A stretch of 53,231 bases of DNA, from contig UQOY01000013.1 of assembly GCA_900542825.1 (NCBI GenBank), positions 1 through 53,231 on the forward strand, in the 5' to 3' direction. Under the pieces are notes generated by a model. It did no database searches and was not told where the DNA came from. It saw only the letters and a program-made list of their open reading frames with translations. This document shows, in pieces, positions 42,185 through 51,316 of the stretch. This DNA comes from an uncultured Collinsella sp. (GTDB lineage Bacteria; Actinomycetota; Coriobacteriia; Coriobacteriales; Coriobacteriaceae). Positions within the stretch are counted from its first letter, which is position 1, and each line of letters opens with the position of its first letter. A program made the position numbers and the translations under genes.

Positions 42185-43981
42185 GTGTCTGAACAGGCAA
42201 ATGATGGTGGTGCCACCGGGTTTGGTGCGCGTTTGATCGGTGGTGCCGAGGATGCGGTTTTACCCATCGGCATGCACGACTATATGGAGGCTCTTGGTTG
42301 CTGCACGCTGGTCGATAAGACCATGTTTATTGCCGATATGCTGGATTGCGATGCGTCCGTTATGGTGTGCTGCCGACCCGAGGGTTTTGGCAAGAGCATG
42401 AACTTGTCGATGCTCAGGGCTTTTCTGGAGCGTCCCGCGGTCGGTCGCGCTAGTCAGGGTTTGTTTGCCGATGCTCAGATTTGGGATGCGGACGGCGGGC
42501 GCTATAGGAACGAGTACGCTTGCTATCCGGTGATATCGCTGGACTTTTCTGGTGCTGCGAGGCGTGGCGCCGCTGTTGCCGATGTCGTGCGCGATACTCT
42601 TTCGGGCGAATGCGCTCGTCTGTTGGCACTCTTGGAGGCTCCGGATTTAACACGAGATAAGGTGCGTCACATCGAACGCGTTGCGCGTGGCGTGGCGAGC
42701 GAGGCCGAGGTTGACTCGGTGCTCGGTGTGCTCATCGAGCTGCTGGAGATGGCCTGCGATGAGCAGGTTGTATTGCTCGTTGATGGGTACGACGCGGCGT
42801 GGTTGGGCCGTGCGAGCGCGAGGGGCGCTTCCGGCGCTGATTCGGCAGGCTTACTCGAACGCGTGCTGTTTGACGCCCTTGCCGCTGCGGGTAATTCGCT
42901 ACGGTTGACGTGTCTGATGGGGGAACGTCCAGGTCCTGCTGTGGCAGCGCTTTCTTCGCGCAGCTGTTCGTATTGTCTTTCGACGCCCCTTTCGACGTGG
43001 TGCGACCGTTGGTTCGGCTTTTCGGATGCCGAGGTTGAGGCTCTGCTGAATCATGCTGGACGCGAGGAATACCTGGATGATGCGCGTGAATGGCTCGAGG
43101 GATATCGGTTTGGCAGGGCCTATTGCTCGAGTCCGGCGCGTGTGATCGGTTTTCTGGACCGAGGCTGCACGGCGCCTGTGCGAACCGATCTGTATGGGTA
43201 TGCCGATTGCCTGAGTAGGGTAGTTGCCGGGTGGAATCTCGACCGCCTTTCGGTCTTGTTCGATTTGCTCGAGGCCCATGGATGCGTTGAGGTCCCGGTT
43301 TGTTTGGGCGCTGCGGGGTCAGAGGCCTCGTCTGATGATGGCCTGTGGACGGCGCTGTATCTGTCCGGTTTCCTGACGACGGATATGACTGAGGAGCCGG
43401 AACACGGCAATCGCCTCCGTGCTCTGCGGTTGCCCACTAATGAGCTTCGCCAAGCCTTACGTCTGGTGATTATTGAGTGGTTTGAGTGCGCTGCCGAAGA
43501 CATTAAAGACGTCGATGCGTTTCGCGACGGGTTGTGCCGTGGGGACGAGGATGCGGTGAGGCGGGCGTTAGACCGCATCCTGGGAGATGCGGGAATCGGT
43601 GCGACCGACCTAGATGCGCCGCTGCCATATCACCTGCTCTTGCAGGGGCTCTGCTTTGGCTTGCCGGGCTATGCCAATCCTGCCTCGAGGCGAAAGTGTG
43701 ACGCGGATCGCTGGGATATCCAGGTTTTTCCTACGTGCGCTGTGTTTGACGTGGCAGACACGATCGGCATGCTCGACGAGCGTCCGCTGATAACGATCAA
43801 CATGATGTATGACCCCGGCGTGAATGCGCTGGGGCTGGAACTGCTGGCGGTGCAGTCGCTGCTCGACATAGAGCGCGACGGCATCGACAAGATTCGCGTG
43901 CCGCGACCCGGTGTGGGCCGTATGCGCTGGGGATTCGGGTTTGATGGGCGACATGTGGCTGCGGTGTGCCAGCGGTTGTAG
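42185..43981 (+). CDS. AAA-ATPase-like protein, PF09820 type, with diverged motifs
   Basis: 598 residues resembling the 'AAA-ATPase_like plus DUF1703' proteins common in gut bacteria. Seen: TLVDKTMFIADML (41-53), Walker A region CRPEGFGKSMN (63-73; family RPRRFGKS), PVISLDFSG (115-123), Walker B VVLLVDGYDA (195-204; family LIDEYD, so the usual Glu is Gly here), and GYRFG with the following pattern. The C-terminal region, where the family has a PD-(D/E)XK nuclease, keeps only YHLLLQGLCFGL and lacks a clear catalytic set. GTG 42185 is supported by AGGGGG about 12 nt upstream. Monocistronic. Possibly a degenerate or specialised member; function unknown. Confidence 0.75.
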   Translation: MSEQANDGGATGFGARLIGGAEDAVLPIGMHDYMEALGCCTLVDKTMFIADMLDCDASVMVCCRPEGFGKSMNLSMLRAFLERPAVGRASQGLFADAQIWDADGGRYRNEYACYPVISLDFSGAARRGAAVADVVRDTLSGECARLLALLEAPDLTRDKVRHIERVARGVASEAEVDSVLGVLIELLEMACDEQVVLLVDGYDAAWLGRASARGASGADSAGLLERVLFDALAAAGNSLRLTCLMGERPGPAVAALSSRSCSYCLSTPLSTWCDRWFGFSDAEVEALLNHAGREEYLDDAREWLEGYRFGRAYCSSPARVIGFLDRGCTAPVRTDLYGYADCLSRVVAGWNLDRLSVLFDLLEAHGCVEVPVCLGAAGSEASSDDGLWTALYLSGFLTTDMTEEPEHGNRLRALRLPTNELRQALRLVIIEWFECAAEDIKDVDAFRDGLCRGDEDAVRRALDRILGDAGIGATDLDAPLPYHLLLQGLCFGLPGYANPASRRKCDADRWDIQVFPTCAVFDVADTIGMLDERPLITINMMYDPGVNALGLELLAVQSLLDIERDGIDKIRVPRPGVGRMRWGFGFDGRHVAAVCQRL

Positions 43982-44008
43982 GGGCAGGCGATACCGCAGG
44001 GGTGCCCG

Positions 44009-45028
44009 CTACTCTGCGTCCTTCATGGGCGGCATAGGCTTCCAGTCGGGATCCTTGATGATCTTGCGGGCGTCTTTCATGCCGCGGCGCAGCGCCGGAA
44101 TGCCGGTCTTAAAGCATTTGTCGACCGCTGCCAGACGAATGAACTCCTTGCAGAAGGTTGCGGCATTGCCCAGACGGAACAGGATGGGGTGGTAGTCACC
44201 GTAAATTTGCATATAGCGAGCGAGGAAGCCTCGGTTGCGCATGATGTAGTAGCGGTTGGTGTCGCTCGTGGAGTTGAGCTGGCGTTTGCCGGCGATGTCC
44301 CAGTTAGAGACGGCGCGGGCGCGCTTGAGCACCACGTCGGCGACCACGGCGGCGGGGAAGTGCTGGCTGGCGACATAGCCGTAGCAGGCGTCGTCGCCAT
44401 AGATGAAGAAGCGCGCGTCGGGCAGGCCGATCTTGTCGACTACGCGACGCGAGAACAGGCCGCCCTCAAAGCACAGCTGGTTCATGGCGCGGTAACCCTC
44501 GGGACCCAGATCCCACTTGGCGATGGGGTTGGGAATGCCGAGCGAAAGGATGAGCTGGTACTGCCAAAAGAAGGCGCCGCCGTCAAAGTCCAGGCGCGAG
44601 CCCTGGATGACGTCGTAGCGGTCCGTCCACTTTGCTAGGCGCTCAATGCCCTCGGGGATGACGAGTACGTCGTCGTCCATGACCCAAAACCACTGGGCGC
44701 CCAGGTCATAGGCGCATTTGGTACCGGCGGAAAATCCGCCCGCGCCGCCGCCGTTTTCGGGCTGTGGAGCGTAGATGACGCGGTCGGTGCCGCCCTTTGC
44801 ATCGGGCTGATCGGCGTCGATGCCCCACAGGTTGGCGAGGCGCTCGTTGAATGCGGCGCACATGGCTTCGGTCTCGCGCGAATTCTCGTTGTCGACGATC
44901 ACGATGCGCCAAGGTGCGGCCGTGAGCTCGGTCATGGAGTCGAACAGGTTGGCCAAGAGCTCCTGGCGCTTATAGGTGACGACAACGATGGCGAGCTTGT
45001 CGATGGGAGCGGGAAGGGTGGAAGTCAT
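44009..45028 (-). CDS. GT2 glycosyltransferase, GlfT2/rhamnosyltransferase-like
   Basis: 339 residues, GT-A fold. IVVVTYKR (14-21), VIVDNENS (43-50), ENGGGAGGFSAG (91-102) and the metal-binding DDD at 118-120 (FWVMDDDVLVI) match the group that includes galactofuranosyl- and rhamnosyltransferases. Later FEGGLFSRRVVDKIGLPD and FFIYGDDACYGY contain the acceptor-side Asp pair. No membrane segment, so it acts at the inner face of the membrane. ATG 45028 has AAAGGA about 13 nt upstream. Part of the surface-glycan region; sugar unknown. Confidence 0.9.
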   Translation of the reverse strand: MTSTLPAPIDKLAIVVVTYKRQELLANLFDSMTELTAAPWRIVIVDNENSRETEAMCAAFNERLANLWGIDADQPDAKGGTDRVIYAPQPENGGGAGGFSAGTKCAYDLGAQWFWVMDDDVLVIPEGIERLAKWTDRYDVIQGSRLDFDGGAFFWQYQLILSLGIPNPIAKWDLGPEGYRAMNQLCFEGGLFSRRVVDKIGLPDARFFIYGDDACYGYVASQHFPAAVVADVVLKRARAVSNWDIAGKRQLNSTSDTNRYYIMRNRGFLARYMQIYGDYHPILFRLGNAATFCKEFIRLAAVDKCFKTGIPALRRGMKDARKIIKDPDWKPMPPMKDAE

Positions 45029-45079
45029 GAACGAGAATATCCTTTCGCGTGGGCAGTATCGGCCCTGCGGAATAAACAA

Positions 45080-45097
45080 CGTGTCCCATAGGACACG
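45080..45097. promoter_or_regulatory. short palindrome in divergent promoter region
   Basis: CGTGTCC CATA GGACACG, 7-bp arms, between the GT2 gene and the divergent membrane protein gene; could be an operator. Function unknown. Confidence 0.35.
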
Positions 45098-45233
45098 ACT
45101 ATTGTAAGCGTAGGCGGGCGCCCGCGGGTAATGTTCCGCTAATCACCAAGAACGTTTGCTACAAGCCTGGTTGACGTGTGCGCGTGGCGAGATTGCAACC
45201 GCGCATTGTGGTATTACATAGGAGCCGATTCCT

Positions 45234-46604
45234 GTGGACGCGATCTTTGTGTTTGGATGCCCTGTGAATAAAACTCGTTTAGCTTCCTTTGCCGATAGCC
45301 TTCCCGTCAAGGTCATGTTGCTGTTTTTGGTTCTTCAGGTCGCATTTGTCCTGAGCAATACTGCGGCGAATTGCCTGCCGAGGCCCGTTATCGAGTCACA
45401 TGCGCAGGATTCGGAGTCCTCGGCCCTGTTGTCTGACATGTATGTCTACGACCACCGTGTTGCTGCTGGTCCTGTTTGCTTTGACAACAATCGCTTTATC
45501 ATTGAAGTCGCACAGCAAAAGGACCAAGGTTCTCCGTTTAAGACGATGACTGTTGCCGAGATTGATGACGTTATGAAAGCCGGCGGGATTACGCATCAGC
45601 AGTACTACCGGTATTGGCATGGATGGCAGCTACTTACGAATGTCTGCCTGTTTATTGGCGGTATCGACGTTGTCGTGGTGCCTGCGGCTGCTCTGGCGAT
45701 TGCCGGCTCCGTTTGCGCTTACGTTGCCTTGCGGAAGCGGTTTTCAATGCCAGTGACGTTGGGTTTCCTTGCAATCCTGTTGTTCTCGACTAATCTGTTT
45801 TTCAATTTTATCGGTGATCTGCTGCTGTGCATCTCATTCTTTGTGGCGCTCATCATGATGTCTTGCATGGGCCTTCGTTTGGGCTCGGCCCCGAACGCAC
45901 GGGTTTTCACAAGCCGCCTTGTCCTTTGGTCGATAGCGACGGGCGCTGTGTTTTCGTTTCTTGACTTTTTAACGATTCCTGCCGCAGTTGTCGCCCTGCA
46001 TTGTTTTTTCGCGTTTATTGCGCTACCCGAGGGTGAGCGCCCCAAGCGCTGCGTCGTCACGATGCTGCAGGCACTCTTTGGGTTTGGGTTTTCGTTTGTG
46101 TTTACCTGGGCGATGAAATGGGTTGTTGCGGCTTTTGTGCTGGGTTGGGACGAGGTCTTTTCGAACGTTCTGGGCGAGATGGGCCTTTGGTCTGCGCATG
46201 GGACTTCGTCACTGTTGCCTCAGGCTGACTGGCCTCAGATTTTGAAGGAGTTTTATTGCATGAGCCCGCAGCTGTTCGCCATTTGCTCAACTGCCGGTTA
46301 TGCGATGATCTCGAACGTTGTTTGTCTTGTTTCGTTTGCTGCCGTATTAGCGATTTGGATTGCCGTGCTCGTATTTTCGATACGGGGCGGTGCGCAAAGC
46401 GGTCGTCGACGAAAGGTGTTAATCCAGTCGCTGCTCATGGCATTGCCCCTGGTTGTTGTTCTGGGCTATTTCGTTGTTATGCATGACCATGCGATCGTTC
46501 ATATTCCGGTATTTGGCTGCAAGAATTGGGCGATTGTCTTTGCGATGTTATTTGCTTCGGGTGTTAGCGCGCTTCGTGGTCTGAGGAGTCAGAAGGTCGC
46601 TTAG
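45234..46604 (+). CDS. multi-pass membrane protein, GT-C-like, function unknown
   Basis: 456 residues with about ten membrane segments. The first (about 25-45) is followed by a roughly 85-residue extracytoplasmic loop (PRPVIESHAQDSESS to YRYWHGWQ), then a cluster of helices. The layout, with a large first loop and hydrophobic C-terminal half, resembles GT-C glycosyltransferases that use polyprenyl-phosphate sugars, but I see no firm family motif. GTG 45234 is chosen for AGGAG 9 nt upstream; another in-frame GTG lies ten codons later. Its end overlaps the convergent acyltransferase by 4 nt. Lower GC than core genes. Confidence 0.72.
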   Translation: MDAIFVFGCPVNKTRLASFADSLPVKVMLLFLVLQVAFVLSNTAANCLPRPVIESHAQDSESSALLSDMYVYDHRVAAGPVCFDNNRFIIEVAQQKDQGSPFKTMTVAEIDDVMKAGGITHQQYYRYWHGWQLLTNVCLFIGGIDVVVVPAAALAIAGSVCAYVALRKRFSMPVTLGFLAILLFSTNLFFNFIGDLLLCISFFVALIMMSCMGLRLGSAPNARVFTSRLVLWSIATGAVFSFLDFLTIPAAVVALHCFFAFIALPEGERPKRCVVTMLQALFGFGFSFVFTWAMKWVVAAFVLGWDEVFSNVLGEMGLWSAHGTSSLLPQADWPQILKEFYCMSPQLFAICSTAGYAMISNVVCLVSFAAVLAIWIAVLVFSIRGGAQSGRRRKVLIQSLLMALPLVVVLGYFVVMHDHAIVHIPVFGCKNWAIVFAMLFASGVSALRGLRSQKVA

Positions 46605-47746
46605 CCGTTCATATGGGCCTTGATGGACTCGACTACGGCCCTGCGTACGATATCCATGAGGAGCAGGGCAAGCGCGAGGCAAAGGCTCATAAGGATTCCG
46701 AGAAAAATGGCGGCGGCTGGACGGGGCTCTCCCGTTTGGATGCCTGTCGCCATGGTGTAGATTGCTTTATCGAAGATGGGTCGCCAGACGTTGCAGGTAA
46801 ACGACTGTACGGCGTAGAAAGCGAGCGTTCCTGCGGCGAGAGACATGATTGTCTTGTCTGCAGCTAGGACTTCGTGGCGCGGCTGATGGAGCGCTGCGGC
46901 GGCAACGGATGCGGCGGCCAAGATAAAGGATATGACGGAAGTGGACTTGTAGGAGAGCTTCCAGAGCGCGTCGTACTGGCTGTTTGCCGATAGCAGGAGC
47001 TCGAGCGCGACGGTGGCGGCAATGAGTCCGATAAGCACGATCTTGGATTTTTGAGCGCCGGATGTGTTGCCGTGGCATTCGAGGACAAAACGCATTTCTC
47101 CAGCTGCAATAAACGCGACCAGGTAGGTAATGGCGCTCATGAGCTTGCGCCACAAAACGATACCGGCCGCTTCGTTCGCCGTCGCCGCGATGTAGCAGTT
47201 GATTCCAAATGTTGTGAACATGAGGAGCGCTACGACAAACGGGGCCCTTTTGCTGCCGATCTGCTGTCGTATCAGCACAATCACTGGGACGAGCAATACG
47301 GATGCCGCGTAGACCCAGATAAACTCGATACCCAACGTAAGCCAGCCAATCTCGTGTAACGAGATTTCGGGCAGGGGACAGACGTACATCGAGACAAGCA
47401 GGCAGACAGCGCAATAAAAGAGCGTGGGCAAGACGATCTTCTTTAACCGCGCAAACAATTTACGAGTGAGGTACTGCGCGGATGACCCGTTTTGGAGGGC
47501 GCGTACCGCCGAAGGGATAAGGAAGTACCCTGAGATCATAAAAAAGACCTCGTTGGCCCAGCAGCCGAGTAGGTTGATAAAGCCGAGCGCTCCGGAGTAA
47601 GGGAAGACGGCGAGCGGCGCATATTCCGGTAGGCCGGTGCAGACGGCTTGAAAGGTCCACTGAAACGTGTGGAATATGGCAATCCCGGCGACCGCGACCA
47701 AGCGCAGCGCTTCGATGGATATGTTGCGTGCGGCTTTGGGCTGCAT
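46601..47746 (-). CDS. acyltransferase 3 family membrane protein
   Basis: 381 residues, about ten membrane helices, OafA/acyltransferase-3 type. The N-terminus NISIEALRLVAVAGIAIFHT carries the typical R-x10-H pattern (R15, H26), and FFMISGYFLIPSA matches the next conserved block. Such enzymes add acetyl or other acyl groups to surface polysaccharides. ATG 47746 has AAAGGACG 5 nt upstream. Convergent with the multi-pass protein and divergent from the GT2 gene at 47858, consistent with glycan decoration. Confidence 0.88.
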   Translation of the reverse strand: MQPKAARNISIEALRLVAVAGIAIFHTFQWTFQAVCTGLPEYAPLAVFPYSGALGFINLLGCWANEVFFMISGYFLIPSAVRALQNGSSAQYLTRKLFARLKKIVLPTLFYCAVCLLVSMYVCPLPEISLHEIGWLTLGIEFIWVYAASVLLVPVIVLIRQQIGSKRAPFVVALLMFTTFGINCYIAATANEAAGIVLWRKLMSAITYLVAFIAAGEMRFVLECHGNTSGAQKSKIVLIGLIAATVALELLLSANSQYDALWKLSYKSTSVISFILAAASVAAAALHQPRHEVLAADKTIMSLAAGTLAFYAVQSFTCNVWRPIFDKAIYTMATGIQTGEPRPAAAIFLGILMSLCLALALLLMDIVRRAVVESIKAHMNG

Positions 47747-47857
47747 GACGTCCTTTCGTATCGGTTTGCCTCTGCGGGCTCCATAGATTATATAAACGTC
47801 TGCGGGCGGGACGACCCTTTGATACCATTAACGGCAGGTATTTCCTAAGGAGCACAT

Positions 47858-48961
47858 TTGTCTACTAATTCCTCTGGCAGCCCCGTCCTGTCGCTGCTTA
47901 TTCCCATCTACAACGTTGAGCGCTACCTGCGCGAGTGCCTCGATTCCGCCGTGGCGCAGACGCTCGAGGACATCGAGATCATCTGTATCAACGACGGCTC
48001 TACCGATAATTCGCCGGCCATTATCCGCGAGTATATGCAGCGCGACGCGCGCGTGAAGATGATCGACAAGGCCAACAGCGGCTACGGCGACTCGATGAAT
48101 CGCGGACTCGATATGGCGCGCGGCAAGTACGTGGGCATTCTGGAGTCCGATGACTTCATGGCACCCGATGCGCTGGAGAAGCTCGTGGCGGCGGCGGAGC
48201 GCTTTGACGTCGACTTTGCAAAAGCGAATTTTGACCTGTATTGGTCGAAGCCGGAGGGGCGTCGGGAGCTCATGGAGCTCTTTAAAGCTAGGGACTGTGG
48301 CAAGCCGGTTCACCCGAGCGACACCGTCAATGCCTTCTCGCTTAAGCCATCGATTTGGTCTGCGGTGTATCGTCGAGACTTCTTGAACTGTAATGCCATT
48401 CGTTTCTTGCCGACGCCTGGCGCTGCGTTTCAGGACGCCTCGTTTACCTTTAAGGTGTTCGCCCTTGCCGATACTGCGGTTTACCTGCATGATTCCGTGC
48501 TTTCATATCGCCAGGATAACGAGGGCTCTTCGGTCAATTCGCCCAATAAAGTTCATTGCGTTAATGATGAGTATGCCGAGATTCATCGCTGGATTGTTGA
48601 GGATTATGCCGAGACGCACTCTTCGCGGGACGTTGCCAAGCTGCTTAGGTTTGCAAATATCATTAAATACGATTCGTATATGTGGAGCTACATTCGCCTG
48701 AATCCCAAGTTTTACGCTGAGTTTTTGGATCGTATGGCCCAGGAGTTTCATGGGGCGCTTGAGGCTCATGAGTTTGAGCTCACGGACCTTAAGCCGTGGA
48801 AGCGCGCAAACCTGAAGGCTATTGTCAACGATCCGCAAAAGTGGCTGACTGAATCTGAGAATTTTGCCGGTGCCGGCGCGATGGGTCGCGCGAAGCATTA
48901 TGCGCGTGTTGGTGGCCCGGGCGTGGTTGTGGCATTCGTTCTGGATGCAATTAAGAAATAG
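47858..48961 (+). CDS. GT2 family glycosyltransferase
   Basis: 367 residues. Typical GT2 start LSLLIPIYNVERYLRECLDS, then IICINDGSTDNS and the metal site ILESDDF, with a long C-terminal part (about 220-360) of unknown use. TTG 47858 is the likely start: AAGGAG is 5 nt upstream and the frame has no better codon. The next GT2 gene follows 7 nt later, so they form a two-gene operon that probably adds successive sugars. Confidence 0.92.
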   Translation: MSTNSSGSPVLSLLIPIYNVERYLRECLDSAVAQTLEDIEIICINDGSTDNSPAIIREYMQRDARVKMIDKANSGYGDSMNRGLDMARGKYVGILESDDFMAPDALEKLVAAAERFDVDFAKANFDLYWSKPEGRRELMELFKARDCGKPVHPSDTVNAFSLKPSIWSAVYRRDFLNCNAIRFLPTPGAAFQDASFTFKVFALADTAVYLHDSVLSYRQDNEGSSVNSPNKVHCVNDEYAEIHRWIVEDYAETHSSRDVAKLLRFANIIKYDSYMWSYIRLNPKFYAEFLDRMAQEFHGALEAHEFELTDLKPWKRANLKAIVNDPQKWLTESENFAGAGAMGRAKHYARVGGPGVVVAFVLDAIKK

Positions 48962-48968
48962 GGGAGTC

Positions 48969-49997
48969 ATGGCAAACCCGAAGGTCACATTTATCGTCCC
49001 CGTTTATAACACCCAGGAATTCCTGCCTCGCTGTCTTGACTCCCTTTTGGGGCAGACCTGTCCGGATATCGAGATCGTGGTTGTTAACGACGGATCGCCT
49101 GATGACTCTGCTGCGATTATTGGCAAGTATGCACGCAAGGACTCTCGCGTGCGCGTTGTCGAGAAATCTAACGGCGGACTGTCGTCTGCCCGTAATGCGG
49201 GCATGGATGTCGCGCGCGGCTATATTATCGACTTCGTTGACTCGGACGATTACGTCGAGCCTAATCTTGCCGAGTTCTTGGTCGATGCGTTTGCTAAGGA
49301 GCATCCCGAGATTGTTGTGTTTGGAGCCGTGTGCGAGCCTGCCGAGTTGGCCTCTAAGCGCATCAAGCAGCTACTTTCTCCTGAAGCGCGCACGTTTGAG
49401 CCATTTGATCCGGCGCTGCTGTTTTCAGCGAATGCGCAGCCCTATGTCTGGCGTGCGGCATACTCTCGCGAACTGATTGAGCGTGAATCCCTGCGTTTTG
49501 CCGAAAATGTCCGATTTGCCGAGGACGTTGTGTTTCAGTTTGAATCGTATCCGTTGTCTGCCAAGACGGTCCTTGCGCCTGAGAAGCTGTATCACTACGT
49601 GATGCAGGAGAAGTCGCTGACGCATGTGTTTAACGCCGGCGCCAAGCGCATGGACAAGGTTAATGCCCATTTGCTGGTGCTTCATGAAGTGCTGGAGCGC
49701 TGGGACAGGCGAGGACTGCTGGATTTGTGCCCCGGTGAGCTTGTGACGTGGTTCTTGGATCTGGTTGTGTTCGACCTTGCGCGCTTGGATGCGGAGGGTT
49801 ATGCCGTGGTTGCTTCTCGCGTTAAGGACGAGTTCGCGGGGCATTTGGAGCAAGATTGGACTAGTTTGCCTGCTAAGGGAGCCGTTCGTCATGTTGCGCA
49901 CAAGCTGGCGAAAGGGTCAATGATTTCGATCGTTGACGCTGCACAGTTGTATCTTGCGACCCGTGGGCTAAAAGCTTGTATCGAGCGGTTTGCGTAG
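48969..49997 (+). CDS. GT2 family glycosyltransferase
   Basis: 342 residues. VTFIVPVYNTQEFLPRCLDS, VVVNDGSPDDS, GGLSSARNAGMDVARG and the metal motif FVDSDDYVEP mark a GT2 enzyme of the type that builds capsule or teichoic-like chains. ATG 48969 has GGGGAG close upstream, overlapping the region after the previous stop. Second gene of the GT2 pair. Sugar and linkage are not predictable. Confidence 0.93.
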   Translation: MANPKVTFIVPVYNTQEFLPRCLDSLLGQTCPDIEIVVVNDGSPDDSAAIIGKYARKDSRVRVVEKSNGGLSSARNAGMDVARGYIIDFVDSDDYVEPNLAEFLVDAFAKEHPEIVVFGAVCEPAELASKRIKQLLSPEARTFEPFDPALLFSANAQPYVWRAAYSRELIERESLRFAENVRFAEDVVFQFESYPLSAKTVLAPEKLYHYVMQEKSLTHVFNAGAKRMDKVNAHLLVLHEVLERWDRRGLLDLCPGELVTWFLDLVVFDLARLDAEGYAVVASRVKDEFAGHLEQDWTSLPAKGAVRHVAHKLAKGSMISIVDAAQLYLATRGLKACIERFA

Positions 49998-50067
49998 GGT
50001 TAATCGATTCCATTCTTTTGTTTCTATCAGTATTTCTGGCAGCGCTTACTAACTGGAGGGTGATGGA

Positions 50068-51135
50068 ATGGGCGAATTACAGAAACGTAAACAAAGGGTT
50101 CAGATTGAAATCGTGCTCCTATTCGAGTATCCAATTGAACTCAGCAAATCGATCCATTTCGAAAAGGCCATTCCAAATACTACCCCTGATATCGTCACGA
50201 TTAACGATAAGGGCGTTTCAATTTTGTTTAAACGAGCGCCGGGCTATTCTAAGAATAAATATCTCTGCAGAACCAGGGTTGATTATCTGAGATGGATGCT
50301 TCTATCTTTGGCCTGCATGGACGGAGTGGGGCAATTGCCTCGCATTGCCGCTGTGTCATGTTCAGTTGGCGGGAAAACGGCTATAGAACTTGGTATTCCG
50401 CACGAACTTAATGATGCCCTTTCTGCATTTAGCGGAGCAGGATATCCAGACATCGTTGTAGGACGAAGCCTTCAAGACGATGCGGTCGCAAAATCTCTGC
50501 ATATAGCAATTAGCTACTCATGGGCTGCATCGGGAGCCGGTTATCCGGAAGAGAGGCTTAAACTCCTTTGGGGCGCTTTTAATGCCCTTTATCGCGGTTA
50601 TGCTGGGGCAGCTGATTCTGGCGCAACGAGGGATATTCAGATGCTGAACAAAGTGAATCAGCTATTCATTGAGCATGATGTGCTATCGCGCTCTTTAATT
50701 AAATTTGATGAGATTTTTGATGATGTAAGCTATGAGGACTTCGTCGGATGGAAATTGCTGACGGCTGCGCGTTCAAGTGCATTACATATTGCGATTAAGG
50801 ATAAGAAGAAAGCAAAGCCATACCAATTGGATAACCTGCGCTGTATTGATAGACAGTCTCTAATCTATATGCGTGACAGGGGTTGCGCTGATTATCCAAG
50901 CAAGAGTTTCCTTAAAACCAAGATAACTGAACTTCTGCCTGAAAGCGAAACTGACGGGCTTCTCGCTAGAAGGGTTGCCCTTTTGGTGTGTCGTTATGCC
51001 TATATATTGCGATGCGATGGCGTTCACGCTAACAGGGAATATCCTGTATTCAATTCCAATGCTATGTTAAAAAAGCGATTGTTGGGCGATCTTCTAGAGA
51101 CCGTTATCGTAGATTTTCGACTTGGCTCGCGATGA
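50068..51135 (+). CDS. HEPN-like protein (ApeA/RiboL-like), function unknown
   Basis: 355 residues, not assigned to a named family. LLWGAFNALYRGY (166-178) resembles the 'WiaFNALY' block of large uncharacterised HEPN proteins, and LRCDGVHAN (314-322) has R315-x4-H320, the HEPN ribonuclease motif. The N-terminal 160 residues are unrecognised. ATG 50068 has GGAGGG 7 nt upstream. GC and codon use are clearly lower than the glycosyltransferase genes before it. An RNA-cutting defence or stress role is possible but only inferred. Confidence 0.65.
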   Translation: MGELQKRKQRVQIEIVLLFEYPIELSKSIHFEKAIPNTTPDIVTINDKGVSILFKRAPGYSKNKYLCRTRVDYLRWMLLSLACMDGVGQLPRIAAVSCSVGGKTAIELGIPHELNDALSAFSGAGYPDIVVGRSLQDDAVAKSLHIAISYSWAASGAGYPEERLKLLWGAFNALYRGYAGAADSGATRDIQMLNKVNQLFIEHDVLSRSLIKFDEIFDDVSYEDFVGWKLLTAARSSALHIAIKDKKKAKPYQLDNLRCIDRQSLIYMRDRGCADYPSKSFLKTKITELLPESETDGLLARRVALLVCRYAYILRCDGVHANREYPVFNSNAMLKKRLLGDLLETVIVDFRLGSR

Positions 51136-51270
51136 ATTATTAAGCTGAATCTTGTCCCTATGACGCTGGCTTCGATTTCTGGGTCGATACATTTAGCGCC
51201 TTTAGGTTCTTCGCTGTCCAGAATGGAATGGGGTCTTGGCGCAAACAGCTTTCTTAGGTTTCGCCTGTAA

Positions 51271-51276
51271 TATAAT
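51271..51276 (+). promoter_or_regulatory. -10 box before the amidase gene
   Basis: TATAAT, 40 nt before the start codon; no convincing -35. The rest of the 180-nt gap holds nothing recognised. Confidence 0.4.
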
Positions 51277-51316
51277 TTACGTGTATCATTTGAACTTGTA
51301 TTTGATGGGGGCTGGC

